Of a stretch of DNA of 9,272 nt, positions 1-7,077 are shown one piece after another (within the stretch, counting starts at the first letter, position 1; each line of letters begins with the position of its first letter). The stretch spans positions 1-9,272 of the forward strand of contig WTGR01000916.1 of NCBI GenBank assembly GCA_011523485.1, read 5' to 3'. A program made the translations under genes and the position numbers. The stretch comes from Acidobacteriota bacterium (GTDB lineage: Bacteria; Acidobacteriota; Vicinamibacteria; Vicinamibacterales; UBA8438). The notes under the pieces are model-generated. The model was not told the origin of the DNA and searched no databases. It saw only the letters and a program-made list of their open reading frames with translations.

Positions 1-2683
1 GGATGCGGGGCTTGCGGGCCAGCGCGCGGGCGATCAGCAGCCGCTGCCGCTGCCCCCCGGAGAGTCCGCCCCCGCCCTCGTGCAGCATCGTGTGCAGCCC
101 CATCGGCATCGCCCGGACGTCGTCCTCGAGGCCGGCGGCGCGCAGCGCCTCCCAGATCTCGTCGGCGCTCAGCCGGGCGGAGCCGGCGACGTTGTTCAGG
201 ATGCTGTCGGCCACCGCCTGACCGTCCTGCAGGACGACGCCCAGATGGCGGCGGACCGCCTCGAGATCGAGGTTCAGGAGGTCGTGCCCGTCGAACAGCA
301 CCGCCCCCGAGTCCGGGCGCTCGAAGCCGAACAGCAGCCGGTAGATCGTCGACTTCCCGGAGCCGGAGGGACCGACGATGGCGACGTAGTCGCCGGGCCG
401 GATCCGGAGGGACACGCCCCGGAGGACCTTCTCGCTGTCGGGCCGGTAGCGGAAGTGGACGTCCCGCAGCTCGATGTCGCCGGTCAGGTCTCCGGGGTCG
501 GTGCGCCCCTCGGCCGCCTCCGGCTCGGCCTCGAGCACCGGCTTCACGCGTTCGACGAGAGGAACCAGGGCGATCAGCGTCGTCGCCGCCCCGAGCAGCC
601 CCGTCACCCCCGCGGCGAGCTGGCCGAAGGCGGAGAAGGCGATCAGGAACGCCGCGAGCCCGAAGGAGGACGACTCCTCGCCCTGGATGAGGAACAGCCA
701 GATCACCGCGAGCAGCACCGCCGACGCCACGGGCGTGAACAGGCCGTTGAAGGCGAGCTGCGCGGCCGCCCAGCGGCGCGCCGCCAGCGTCGTGCGCCGC
801 TGCCCGGCGAAGAGCCCGGCCCAGCGTGCGAAGACATACGGCTCGGCGTTGGCGACGCGGAGCTTGGCGAGGCCCGTGAGCATCTGGAAGAGCATCCCGT
901 CGATGACGCCCTGCATCTTCAGCGCCTCCCGGTGGCGCCGCATCTGCAGGCGGCCGAGGAGCAGGCTCACCGCGGCCAGGGCCAGCAGCAGCACGCCGGC
1001 GACGGCGGCGAGGCGCAGGCTGTAGTACAGCAGCAGCCCGAAGCTCGACAGGGAGAACAGTCCGCCCACGAGGGACCGGACGGCGGCCCCGGACAGGCTC
1101 GACCGGATGGCCGGCAACGCCCCCAGCCGGTCGGCGAGGTCGCCAGCCGCGTACTGCCGGAAGAAGCCGACCGGCAGCGAGAGCACCCGGCTCCACAGCG
1201 CGCTCTGAAGTCGCTCGTCCAGCCGGCCCTCGATCCGCATCATGGCGAACGCCTGCACGACCTGGAAGACGGCGCCGCCCACGGCGCACAGGAACAGCGC
1301 GGCCAGCCCCGCGATCCACATCGGGGTGTCGGACCGCGGGATGACCGTGGCGAGGAGATGCCCGGTCGCAATCGGCGTGGCGAGCCCGACCAGGCCGCCG
1401 AGGACGCTCGTGAGCAGCACGCTGCGAACATCCGCGGCCACCGCGCCCGCGACATGGCCCAGGGCCGCGGCGACCCCGCGGACGCCGACCGGGAAGGAGG
1501 AATAGAGCATCACGCCTTCCTCCGCGATGCCGGCCGCTTCCCGGCGTCCGACCCGGAAGGACCGGTTCGTCGCCGGGTCCGTCGCGTGGAAGCGCCCGCG
1601 CCCGTCCGACAGCACGGCGACCGGACGCCCGTCCTCCTTCGTCACCCCGGCGAAGGAGGGCCCGTCCCGCTTCCACCAGCCCGGCGCAAGGGTGATGCGC
1701 CGGGCGCGCACCGCCGACCCGCGGGCGATGGACAGGTACGCCTCGAGCGGGTCGGCGGTCTCCTCGTCCACCCGGCGCAGCGGGGCCTCGACGCCGATCG
1801 AGGCGGCGAGGGCCTGCAGGACGGCCTCGGCCGGGGTGGGGCCGCCCGAGGCTGGCGGACCTGCCTCCTTCCCGGTCTTCAGGACGGACGCCAGGTCGCG
1901 CCGGGCGGCCCGGCCGGCGGCCCGGTGAGCCTCCCGGATGTCCCGGTGACGCTCTTCGAGGACCTCCGCGTCTTCGCGCCTCACCGTCACCGAGTGGAGA
2001 AGGACCAGCGTGCCGAAGCGGTCCAGCGCCGGCCAGAGCGTCCCGGACAGAAAGGCCCGGGGAGTGTGCACGGCGGACACCAGGGTCTCCTTCTCTCCGG
2101 TCTCGACCCACGTGCGCTCGGACAGCGGCAGGACATCGCCCGCCGCGAGGTTCAGCTCCGCGCTTCCCATGAGCCGGACCGGCCGGTCCGCCGACATCCA
2201 GACGACGTCCAGGTGATGGGCGCTCAGCGTGACCCCGGCCGCCTGGGGCACGTCCGGGTCCGCCTCCAGCAGCCCGGTTCCGCGCGGAACCGGGCCCGCC
2301 TGCCGGGCCAGGAACTCGGAGAGCCGCCACACCCAGTCGTCGATCCGCGAGATCAGGTCCACGTCGAGGACGCCCTCGGCGAGCCCCGAGCGCTCTCCCT
2401 CGACGATGACCGCGTCGCGGGACGGCACCCCGAGCAGCTCGAAGGCGCGGTCGCCGAGCACCGCGCGCGTCGCGCCGAACACGATCGCGCCGGCGGGGGC
2501 CCGGGTGGCGAACGGCCGCCGGTTCACCACTTCGGCGCCCCGGAGCTCGGCCGCGAAGACGTCCACGTGACCCTGCTCGACGAGGTAGATCCGGCCGGGG
2601 TCGCCCAGCGGCAACGTGCGGTGGGCGCCGGCCGTGAAGGGGACGCCGCCGATGCGCTCGACGAGGTGGGCCGATGAGGGCAT
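1..2683 (-). CDS. NHLM-type bacteriocin export ABC transporter, ATP-binding/permease subunit (3' end cut by window edge)
   Basis: Reading the minus strand from ATG at 2683 gives 894 codons with no stop, ending in ...ARALARKPRI at the edge; Walker B and the H-loop lie outside. Visible order: an N-terminal domain (about 1-230) with a jelly-roll-like IYLVEQGHVDVFA stretch; a charged, probably coiled segment (about 233-268); a region at about 300-400 that looks like a C39 peptidase fold without catalytic residues (PVAVL...FHATDPATNRSFRV); a membrane domain (about 420-715); then an ATPase domain with aromatic A-loop Y746, Walker A GPSGSGKST (771-779), Q-loop Q819 and signature LSGGQ (874-878). This architecture is that of the second, non-processing transporter in NHLM bacteriocin systems, which probably acts with the PCAT encoded just upstream. 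The start lies 3 bp after the PCAT stop with no strong ribosome site, suggesting translational coupling. The family assignment is from memory of domain order, not a search. Confidence 0.9.
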   Translation of the reverse strand, partial: MPSSAHLVERIGGVPFTAGAHRTLPLGDPGRIYLVEQGHVDVFAAELRGAEVVNRRPFATRAPAGAIVFGATRAVLGDRAFELLGVPSRDAVIVEGERSGLAEGVLDVDLISRIDDWVWRLSEFLARQAGPVPRGTGLLEADPDVPQAAGVTLSAHHLDVVWMSADRPVRLMGSAELNLAAGDVLPLSERTWVETGEKETLVSAVHTPRAFLSGTLWPALDRFGTLVLLHSVTVRREDAEVLEERHRDIREAHRAAGRAARRDLASVLKTGKEAGPPASGGPTPAEAVLQALAASIGVEAPLRRVDEETADPLEAYLSIARGSAVRARRITLAPGWWKRDGPSFAGVTKEDGRPVAVLSDGRGRFHATDPATNRSFRVGRREAAGIAEEGVMLYSSFPVGVRGVAAALGHVAGAVAADVRSVLLTSVLGGLVGLATPIATGHLLATVIPRSDTPMWIAGLAALFLCAVGGAVFQVVQAFAMMRIEGRLDERLQSALWSRVLSLPVGFFRQYAAGDLADRLGALPAIRSSLSGAAVRSLVGGLFSLSSFGLLLYYSLRLAAVAGVLLLALAAVSLLLGRLQMRRHREALKMQGVIDGMLFQMLTGLAKLRVANAEPYVFARWAGLFAGQRRTTLAARRWAAAQLAFNGLFTPVASAVLLAVIWLFLIQGEESSSFGLAAFLIAFSAFGQLAAGVTGLLGAATTLIALVPLVERVKPVLEAEPEAAEGRTDPGDLTGDIELRDVHFRYRPDSEKVLRGVSLRIRPGDYVAIVGPSGSGKSTIYRLLFGFERPDSGAVLFDGHDLLNLDLEAVRRHLGVVLQDGQAVADSILNNVAGSARLSADEIWEALRAAGLEDDVRAMPMGLHTMLHEGGGGLSGGQRQRLLIARALARKPRI
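2272..2295. repeat. 24-bp perfect palindrome inside the second transporter gene
   Basis: Half-site GCCCGGTTCC, a GCGC centre and the exact reverse complement GGAACCGGGC make a gapless two-fold symmetric sequence. It encodes part of the soluble N-terminal domain (GPVPRGTGL region). In such GC-rich DNA it may be chance. A protein site or mRNA hairpin is possible but unsupported. Confidence 0.6.
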
Positions 2684-2686
2684 GCT

Positions 2687-4882
2687 TCAGCTCGACGCGA
2701 CGAGCGACCGGTAGGGCCCCTCGTCCTCGGCCATCAGCCGCTCGTGCGTCCCGCGCTGGGCGACCCGTCCGCCCTCGAGAACGATGATCTCGTCGGCGTC
2801 GCGGATCGTGCTCAACCGGTGGGCGACGATGAGGCAGGTGGCGCCGCGGCGGCGCAGGTTGTCGTCGATGGCGGCCTCCGTCACGGTGTCGAGGGCCGCC
2901 GTCGCCTCGTCGAGAACGAGCAGGGCCGGGTCGGGCGCGAGGGCGCGGGCGAGGGCCAGGCGCTGGCGCTGCCCGCCGCTGAAGTTGCGGCCGTTCTCGT
3001 CTACCGGCGCGTCGTACTTGCCGGGGCGGCACATGACCTCGTCGTACACGGCGGCATCGCGCAGCGCCCGGGTGACCTGGCGCTCGTCGATCGTGGGGTT
3101 CCACAGGGTGACGTTCTCGCGCACGGTCCCCTGGAAGAGCACCACCGTCTGGTCCACGTGGGACGCCATGGCCGCGAAGTGGCTGGGAGGAATGTCGGCG
3201 ACCGGACGCCCGTCGATGGAGATGGTCCCCGACCAGGGCCGGATGAGGCCCGCCAGCAGCCGGGCCACGGTGGACTTGCCGCTTCCCGATCCCCCGACGA
3301 GGGCGACGCGCTGGCCCGGGGCGATCGAGAAGCCGAGGTTCTCGATCAGCGGCGGCTCGTGGGGGTTGTAGCCGAAGGTCACCCGGTCGAAGACGACCAC
3401 GCCCCGCGCCGGCGGCGGCGGGTCCGGCGGCGGACCGAGGAGGGCCTGGGCCGCCCGCCCGTCGGGCTCGTAGCGCAGCACGTCGTCGAGCCGCGCGAGG
3501 TCGCCGCGCACCGTCTGCAGGCTGGCGCCGAGCCCCACGAGCCGGTTCACCGGGGCGAGGAAGCTCGTCGTCAAGGTGAGGAACGCCACCAGCCCGCCGA
3601 TGCTGAGGGCGCCGTCGAGCACCCGGAGGCCGCCCACGCCCAGAATGGCGACGGTGCCGAGCGAGAGCAGCAGCGGGGGCACGACGTTGAGCAGGCCGGT
3701 CACGCGGGTCAGGTCCTGCTGGGCCGCGAGGGCGTTGGCGTACAGCCCCGACCAGCGCGAGAAGAGCTGCCCCTCTTCGCCGCCGGCCTTGACGGTCTCG
3801 ATTCGGCCGAGCGCGTTGAGGGCGACGCCGTCCACCTTGCCGCGCTCCTTCAGCAGGCGCCGGGTCGCGTTCTCCCGCGTGCGCGAGACGCCGCGGAGGG
3901 CGGCGAGGTTCGCGAGGGCGAGCGCGAAGACGATCAGGGCCAGACCCGCGTCGTAGGAGAGCAGCGCGGCCGCGTAGATCGCCATCGTCAGCAGCCCCAT
4001 CGCGGCGCCCACCAGCTCGCCCGAGAGCAGGCGCGCGACCCGGTCGTTCGACCCGATGCGGGCCGTGATGTCGCCGATGAACCGCTGCTCGAAGAACGCC
4101 ATCGGCAGCGCCACCAGGTGCTCGAGAAACCGCGTGATCATCACCAGGGAGAGCCTGGCCTCGATGCGGGCCAGGCTCGTCTGCTGGAGCCATATCAGCC
4201 CCGCCTGCACCAGGCCGGCCACGACGAGGCCGAGCACGACCGGCATCGCCCACGTGCCGTCTCCCGGTATCAGCACGCTGTCGATGAAGACCCTGACGAG
4301 CGTCGCCGCGGCGAGCCCCGGGACGGCGAGGGCGGCCGTCGCCGCCAACGCGAACAGGAGCGCCGAACGGGTCCGGCCGAGGCGCGATGCCAGGCCCCGC
4401 ACGGCGCCCGGCGCGCTGCCGCCGGGCCGCCACTCGGGCCCCGGCGCGAAGGCCAGACAGACGCCGGTGAACCCCCGATCGAACTCCCGGAGCGTCATCC
4501 GCCGGGGACCGCTCGCCGGGTCGACCACCCAGACGCGGTCCTTGCGGATGCCCTCGACCACGATGAAATGGTCGAAGTTCCAGTGGACGATGAGCGGGAA
4601 GGGAAGGTCGAACAACCCGTGCGGCTCGCTGTGGAAGCCGCCGGCGATCAGCCCGCACTCGCGCGCCGCCCGAATCATCCGGGCCGCCTTGCTGCCGTCT
4701 CGCGACACCCCGCAGAGAACGCGCAGCCTCTCGAGCGACATCCAGCGGCCGTGGTAGGCGAGGATCATCCCGAGACAGGCCGCGCCGCACTCGGTCCCCT
4801 CCATCTGCAGGATGACCGGCGTCTTCCGGCGGCCGCCGCGCCCCCGGCGCAGGTTGGCCCGCGAGCGGAGGTCCGTGCTCAA
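2687..4882 (-). CDS. Peptidase-containing ABC transporter (PCAT), C39 family, NHLM bacteriocin type
   Basis: This 731-residue exporter should remove the leader after Gly-Gly and pump the core peptide across the inner membrane. The C39 domain (about 1-140) has LQMEGTECGAAC with oxyanion Gln26 and nucleophile Cys32, WNFDHFIVV with His105, and VVDPASG with Asp121, so the triad is complete. A six-helix membrane domain follows (about 170-460), then an ATPase with Walker A GGSGSGKST (530-538), signature FSGGQ (634-638), Walker B LLVLDE (D658, E659) and H-loop His688. The frame stays open upstream to an ATG at 5131, but those extra 83 residues are out-of-frame translation of an HlyD remnant. I chose TTG at 4882, whose TTGA overlaps the remnant's ancestral HlyD stop. 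The same overlap follows the intact HlyD copy. The next gene starts 3 bp after the stop. Confidence 0.93.
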   Translation of the reverse strand: MSTDLRSRANLRRGRGGRRKTPVILQMEGTECGAACLGMILAYHGRWMSLERLRVLCGVSRDGSKAARMIRAARECGLIAGGFHSEPHGLFDLPFPLIVHWNFDHFIVVEGIRKDRVWVVDPASGPRRMTLREFDRGFTGVCLAFAPGPEWRPGGSAPGAVRGLASRLGRTRSALLFALAATAALAVPGLAAATLVRVFIDSVLIPGDGTWAMPVVLGLVVAGLVQAGLIWLQQTSLARIEARLSLVMITRFLEHLVALPMAFFEQRFIGDITARIGSNDRVARLLSGELVGAAMGLLTMAIYAAALLSYDAGLALIVFALALANLAALRGVSRTRENATRRLLKERGKVDGVALNALGRIETVKAGGEEGQLFSRWSGLYANALAAQQDLTRVTGLLNVVPPLLLSLGTVAILGVGGLRVLDGALSIGGLVAFLTLTTSFLAPVNRLVGLGASLQTVRGDLARLDDVLRYEPDGRAAQALLGPPPDPPPPARGVVVFDRVTFGYNPHEPPLIENLGFSIAPGQRVALVGGSGSGKSTVARLLAGLIRPWSGTISIDGRPVADIPPSHFAAMASHVDQTVVLFQGTVRENVTLWNPTIDERQVTRALRDAAVYDEVMCRPGKYDAPVDENGRNFSGGQRQRLALARALAPDPALLVLDEATAALDTVTEAAIDDNLRRRGATCLIVAHRLSTIRDADEIIVLEGGRVAQRGTHERLMAEDEGPYRSLVASS

Positions 4883-5141
4883 CCGTCCAGCAACCGTCGC
4901 AGCGCCGGCGCGACCAGGGTGATCACCCCGCCGCTTCCGAGCAGGATGCCCGGCACCGGGACGAACGTGGACACCTCGCCCGGCATGGACCACGCGAAGA
5001 CGGATGCCGTCATCCCGCCGAGCATCGTCACGCAAGCCACCCCTTGGCCGACGACACGGCCAGCGTCCGGTCGAGGCGGTCCGAAGTCGAAGGGCGATCC
5101 AGCACCGATTGCCGGAACAGCCCAGGGCCATCCGTCGCCAT
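4827..5141 (-). repeat. Copy B of the duplicated HlyD/PCAT-start segment
   Basis: Positions 4827-4924 match 5652-5749 (98 bp, 4 mismatches by eye). Positions 4921-5141 match 6742-6963 (about 13 mismatches and one missing base). The two blocks meet at a shared GATC (4921-4924). The segment is thus the beginning and end of an HlyD gene joined together plus the first codons of the PCAT, about 94-96% identical to the other copy. Confidence 0.9.
4879..5141 (-). pseudogene. HlyD-family secretion adaptor remnant (internal deletion plus frameshift)
   Basis: ATG at 5141 begins MATDGPGLFRQSVLDR, nearly the N-terminus of the intact adaptor. The reading runs 37 residues to a premature TGA (5030-5028) caused by one missing base next to the GWLA codons. 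After correcting the shift, the sequence continues through the membrane segment to residue I74 of the intact protein and jumps directly to I406, ending ITLVAPALRRLLDG and stop at 4879. The lost 996 bp is exactly 332 codons, and GATC sits at both break points in the intact gene. Before the frameshift this copy could have made an 87-residue membrane stub. It starts 13 bp after peptide 2. Its translation may now serve only to carry ribosomes toward the PCAT. A functional role for the 37-residue product is unlikely but not excluded. Confidence 0.9.
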
Positions 5142-5154
5142 GAGATTGGCTTGG

Positions 5155-5442
5155 CTACAGGCTGGTAACCGAAGTGACCTCGTTCTGGTGACCGGTCAGA
5201 CCGTGGACCTCCTGTGCATCCTGTGCCGCCCGGTCCATTTCCGACATCCCACCAGTCCCGCCGTGGAAGGTGACGTCAATCGTACAGCCATCCTGGAATG
5301 TCACGCGATAGGATGAGCCGCCGGCGATTGCCTCGAGTTCCTCGTCGTCAATGGGGCGCGGACCTTCGTCCTCGTCACTCTTCCGAAGCACTGTGCGGAC
5401 TCCGTCGCTTGTGGCGTGCTCCAAGACCGTATCGATACTCAT
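5155..5442 (-). CDS. Double-glycine leader precursor peptide 2 (candidate bacteriocin/RiPP)
   Basis: This is a 95-residue peptide. Residues 1-42 form an acidic leader ending GPRPIDDEELEAIAGG, the usual signal for C39 peptidase transporters such as the PCAT encoded just downstream. Cleavage after Gly42 would release a 53-residue core beginning SSYRVTFQDGCTIDVTFHGG, with one cysteine (Cys53), a Gly/Thr-rich turn and a polar tail. A longer start exists at 5469, but ATG at 5442 is preferred because GGAGGGAGG lies 5 bases before it and the same arrangement precedes peptide 1. Thirty-two of the first 59 residues match peptide 1; the tails do not align. The leader is too short for, and does not look like, nitrile-hydratase or Nif11 leaders. 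No modification enzyme is in view. I do not recognise the core; antimicrobial or signalling activity is inference. Confidence 0.88.
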   Translation of the reverse strand: MSIDTVLEHATSDGVRTVLRKSDEDEGPRPIDDEELEAIAGGSSYRVTFQDGCTIDVTFHGGTGGMSEMDRAAQDAQEVHGLTGHQNEVTSVTSL

Positions 5443-5447
5443 CTCGT

Positions 5448-5456
5448 CCTCCCTCC
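5448..5456 (-). promoter_or_regulatory. Ribosome binding site of peptide 2
   Basis: GGAGGGAGG on the minus strand, 5 bases before ATG 5442. It fixes the start against the longer frame from 5469 and is identical in sequence and spacing to the site before peptide 1. Confidence 0.8.
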
Positions 5457-5469
5457 GCGTAGTGGCCAT

Positions 5470-5651
5470 TTCGAAGACTGAACGAACTCATCCTTCGTCC
5501 ACCAATGAGCCGAACTCAGGCGCTCGACGACCGGACCGTCCGCCGGGAAGGCCCACTCCTGCGGGTTCCGCGCGTGAGGGCCCGCAGCGCCTCCTCAATG
5601 CGAGGCCGCTATAGGAGAAGGCGTTCGAGGAACCAAAAACGAACAACCAGT
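5470..5651 (-). promoter_or_regulatory. Spacer upstream of peptide 2, possible promoter
   Basis: About 180 bp between the PCAT fragment and peptide 2 with no credible gene. On the minus strand TTGGTT, 17 bases, then TATAGC (about 5634-5606) is a plausible but imperfect sigma-70-like promoter that could express peptide 2, and hence the PCAT, separately from HlyD. I found no clear similarity to the region upstream of peptide 1 and no strong terminator. Confidence 0.3.
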
Positions 5652-5707
5652 CGGCGGCCGCCGCGGCCCCGGCGCAGGTTGGCCCGCGAGCGGAGGTCGG
5701 TGCTCAA
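5609..5707 (-). pseudogene. Truncated PCAT 5' end following the intact HlyD
   Basis: The TTG at 5707 overlaps the HlyD stop (TTGA) and encodes STDLRSRANLRRGRGGRR, matching the PCAT N-terminus. Homology stops at 5652, just before the residues leading to the catalytic Cys. The frame continues through unrelated sequence to a TAG at 5611-5609, giving a 32-residue dead end. It marks one border of the duplication and shows that HlyD was originally coupled directly to the PCAT. Confidence 0.85.
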
Positions 5708-5749
5708 CCGTCCAGCAACCGTCGGAGGGCCGGCGCGACCAGGGTGATC
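5652..5749 (-). repeat. Copy A of the duplicated segment, HlyD 3' end and PCAT start
   Basis: 98 bp matching 4827-4924 with 4 mismatches: last codons of HlyD, the TTGA overlap and the first codons of the PCAT. At its right end is a GATC (5746-5749), one of the two break points of the deletion seen in the other copy. Confidence 0.88.
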
Positions 5750-6963
5750 GGCGGCCGGCTCTCGACCTTGATCTCGACGTCCACGAGCGTGCCCGAGGAG
5801 ACCGACAGGCCCGCGCCCCGGGACGACGTCCACGCCAGACCGCTCGCCGTCGACGGGTCCGTGTCCAGGGCGACGCGGCCCGCGTAGGGCGGCCCGTCGG
5901 ACCAGAACGCCTCCGCGAGGTCCGGACTCTGCAGCACCGCGACCATGCCCTGCAGGCTCGCCGGGAAGGCGGCGATCTCCGTGATCCGCCCCCGGATGGA
6001 TCCGTACTCCTCTCTGCTCGCGCTGGACGGAGACACCAGAACCTCCATGCCGGGAACCACGCGCTTGCCGTCAACGGGAGCGACGTAGATGAGCGCCTCG
6101 AGCGATTCGGTCGCGGGCCGGATGCTGAGCACGGGGACGCCAGCGCTCAGCACGGCTCCCACCGCCGCCTTGATCTCCGCCACGCGGCCCGAGACCGGCG
6201 CGAGAATCTCATGGGTGGCAAGCCGCGCCTCCAGCTCGCTCACCGCCCGCTTCGCGGCCTGCAGGCTCGCCTCCTGCCCGGCGATCTCGGCCTCCTGCTC
6301 GTGCCGGCGCCGTACTTCCTCGTACTCGAGCTCCTCGCGCTCGCGGAGGATCGCGAACAGCTCCCGCTGGGAAGCGTCGAAAGCCCGTTGGCTCTGCTCC
6401 AGATCGATTCTCGTGACGAGGCCCTCGGCGACGAACGTGCGCGTGGCCTCGAGGAACTCGCGAGCCACGTCAACCGAGTCGCGGGCGCTCTCCTCCATCG
6501 TCTCGTAGCGGCGGCGCTGTCTGGCGACAATCTCGGCCCGCACGGCGCTCTCGGCTTCTCTCGCGGCCTGCAGCGCCGCGAGGGCCCGCGCGCTCTCGGC
6601 GACCAGCCCAACCGCCGTGCGATGCAGCTCCTCGGCCTCCGAGTCCACGATCACCGCGACCGGCAACCCGTCCTCCACCCAATCGCCGACACGGGGCAGG
6701 ATGCGAATCAGCGAGCCGGCGCCGGTGGAGACGGCGTCGACGATCACCCCGCCGCGCCCGAGCAGGATGCCCGGCGCCGGGACGAACGTGGACACCTCGC
6801 CCAGCATGGACCACGCGAAGACGGCTGCCGTCATCACGCCGAGCATCGTCAGCGCCAGCCACCCCTTGGCCGACGACACGGCCAGCGTCCGGTCGAGGCG
6901 GTCGGAAGTCGAAAGGCGATCCAGCACCGATTGCCGGAACAGCCTCGGGCGATCCGTCGTCAT
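5704..6963 (-). CDS. HlyD-family secretion adaptor, NHLM bacteriocin system type
   Basis: This 419-residue periplasmic adaptor should connect the inner-membrane ABC exporters with the outer membrane. It opens with the N-terminal signature of NHLM secretion proteins, LFRQSVLDRLSTSDRLD...SSAKGWLAL. A single membrane helix follows at about 36-55, the first half of a lipoyl-like domain at about 70-108, a long Glu/Arg/Ala-rich coiled coil at about 112-250, and the second lipoyl half ILAPVSGRVAEIKAAVGAVLSAGVPVLSI (253-281). A beta-rich C-terminal domain ends LVAPALRRLLDG. ATG at 6963 matches the start in the collapsed copy; only a weak AAGG precedes it. The stop overlaps a TTG that once began the PCAT, but the sequence there is now a fragment, so this adaptor is separated from its exporter by peptide 2. 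It is the only intact adaptor in the window. Confidence 0.93.
   Translation of the reverse strand: MTTDRPRLFRQSVLDRLSTSDRLDRTLAVSSAKGWLALTMLGVMTAAVFAWSMLGEVSTFVPAPGILLGRGGVIVDAVSTGAGSLIRILPRVGDWVEDGLPVAVIVDSEAEELHRTAVGLVAESARALAALQAAREAESAVRAEIVARQRRRYETMEESARDSVDVAREFLEATRTFVAEGLVTRIDLEQSQRAFDASQRELFAILREREELEYEEVRRRHEQEAEIAGQEASLQAAKRAVSELEARLATHEILAPVSGRVAEIKAAVGAVLSAGVPVLSIRPATESLEALIYVAPVDGKRVVPGMEVLVSPSSASREEYGSIRGRITEIAAFPASLQGMVAVLQSPDLAEAFWSDGPPYAGRVALDTDPSTASGLAWTSSRGAGLSVSSGTLVDVEIKVESRPPITLVAPALRRLLDG
6742..6963 (-). repeat. Copy A of the duplicated segment, HlyD 5' end
   Basis: First 74 codons of the intact HlyD, about 94% identical to 4921-5141. It ends at GATC (6742-6745), the second break point used in the deleted copy. 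Confidence 0.88.
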
Positions 6964-7004
6964 GGGTCACGCGACCTTGCGGTGCGCGGGAGAGCGGCAT
7001 CCGG

Positions 7005-7054
7005 ACGTGGCGCCGGGCGCCGGACCACGGCCGCCACCGCTCCGAGCGCCACGT
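7005..7054 (-). promoter_or_regulatory. Stem-loop between peptide 1 and HlyD
   Basis: ACGTGGCGC (7005-7013) and GCGCCACGT (7046-7054) form a perfect 9-bp stem with a 32-base GC-rich loop that can pair further. It sits in the 114-bp gap after peptide 1. No U-tract follows on the minus strand, so it is not a textbook terminator. A hairpin here commonly sets a higher precursor-to-transporter ratio by partial termination or 3'-end protection; that role is inferred. Confidence 0.45.
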
Positions 7055-7077
7055 GGAATCTCACCATGGAAGGGGTT

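Noticed and set aside
80..2677. Plus-strand open frame of 865 codons
   Set aside because: It is the mirror of the second transporter gene in GC-rich DNA: its translation is Arg/Gly/Pro/Glu-rich with no domain, while the minus strand gives Walker A, Q-loop and signature motifs throughout.
4883..5131. N-terminal 83-residue extension of the PCAT
   Set aside because: It is HlyD DNA read in the wrong frame; the equivalent frame in the intact HlyD gives the same Arg/Gly-rich nonsense.
2744..5143. Plus-strand open frame of 799 codons
   Set aside because: Antisense shadow of the PCAT and HlyD remnant; low-complexity composition and no recognisable domain.
5443..5469. Upstream start adding MATTRREDE to peptide 2
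   Set aside because: The strong GGAGGGAGG would then lie inside the coding sequence, and peptide 1 starts directly after the same motif.
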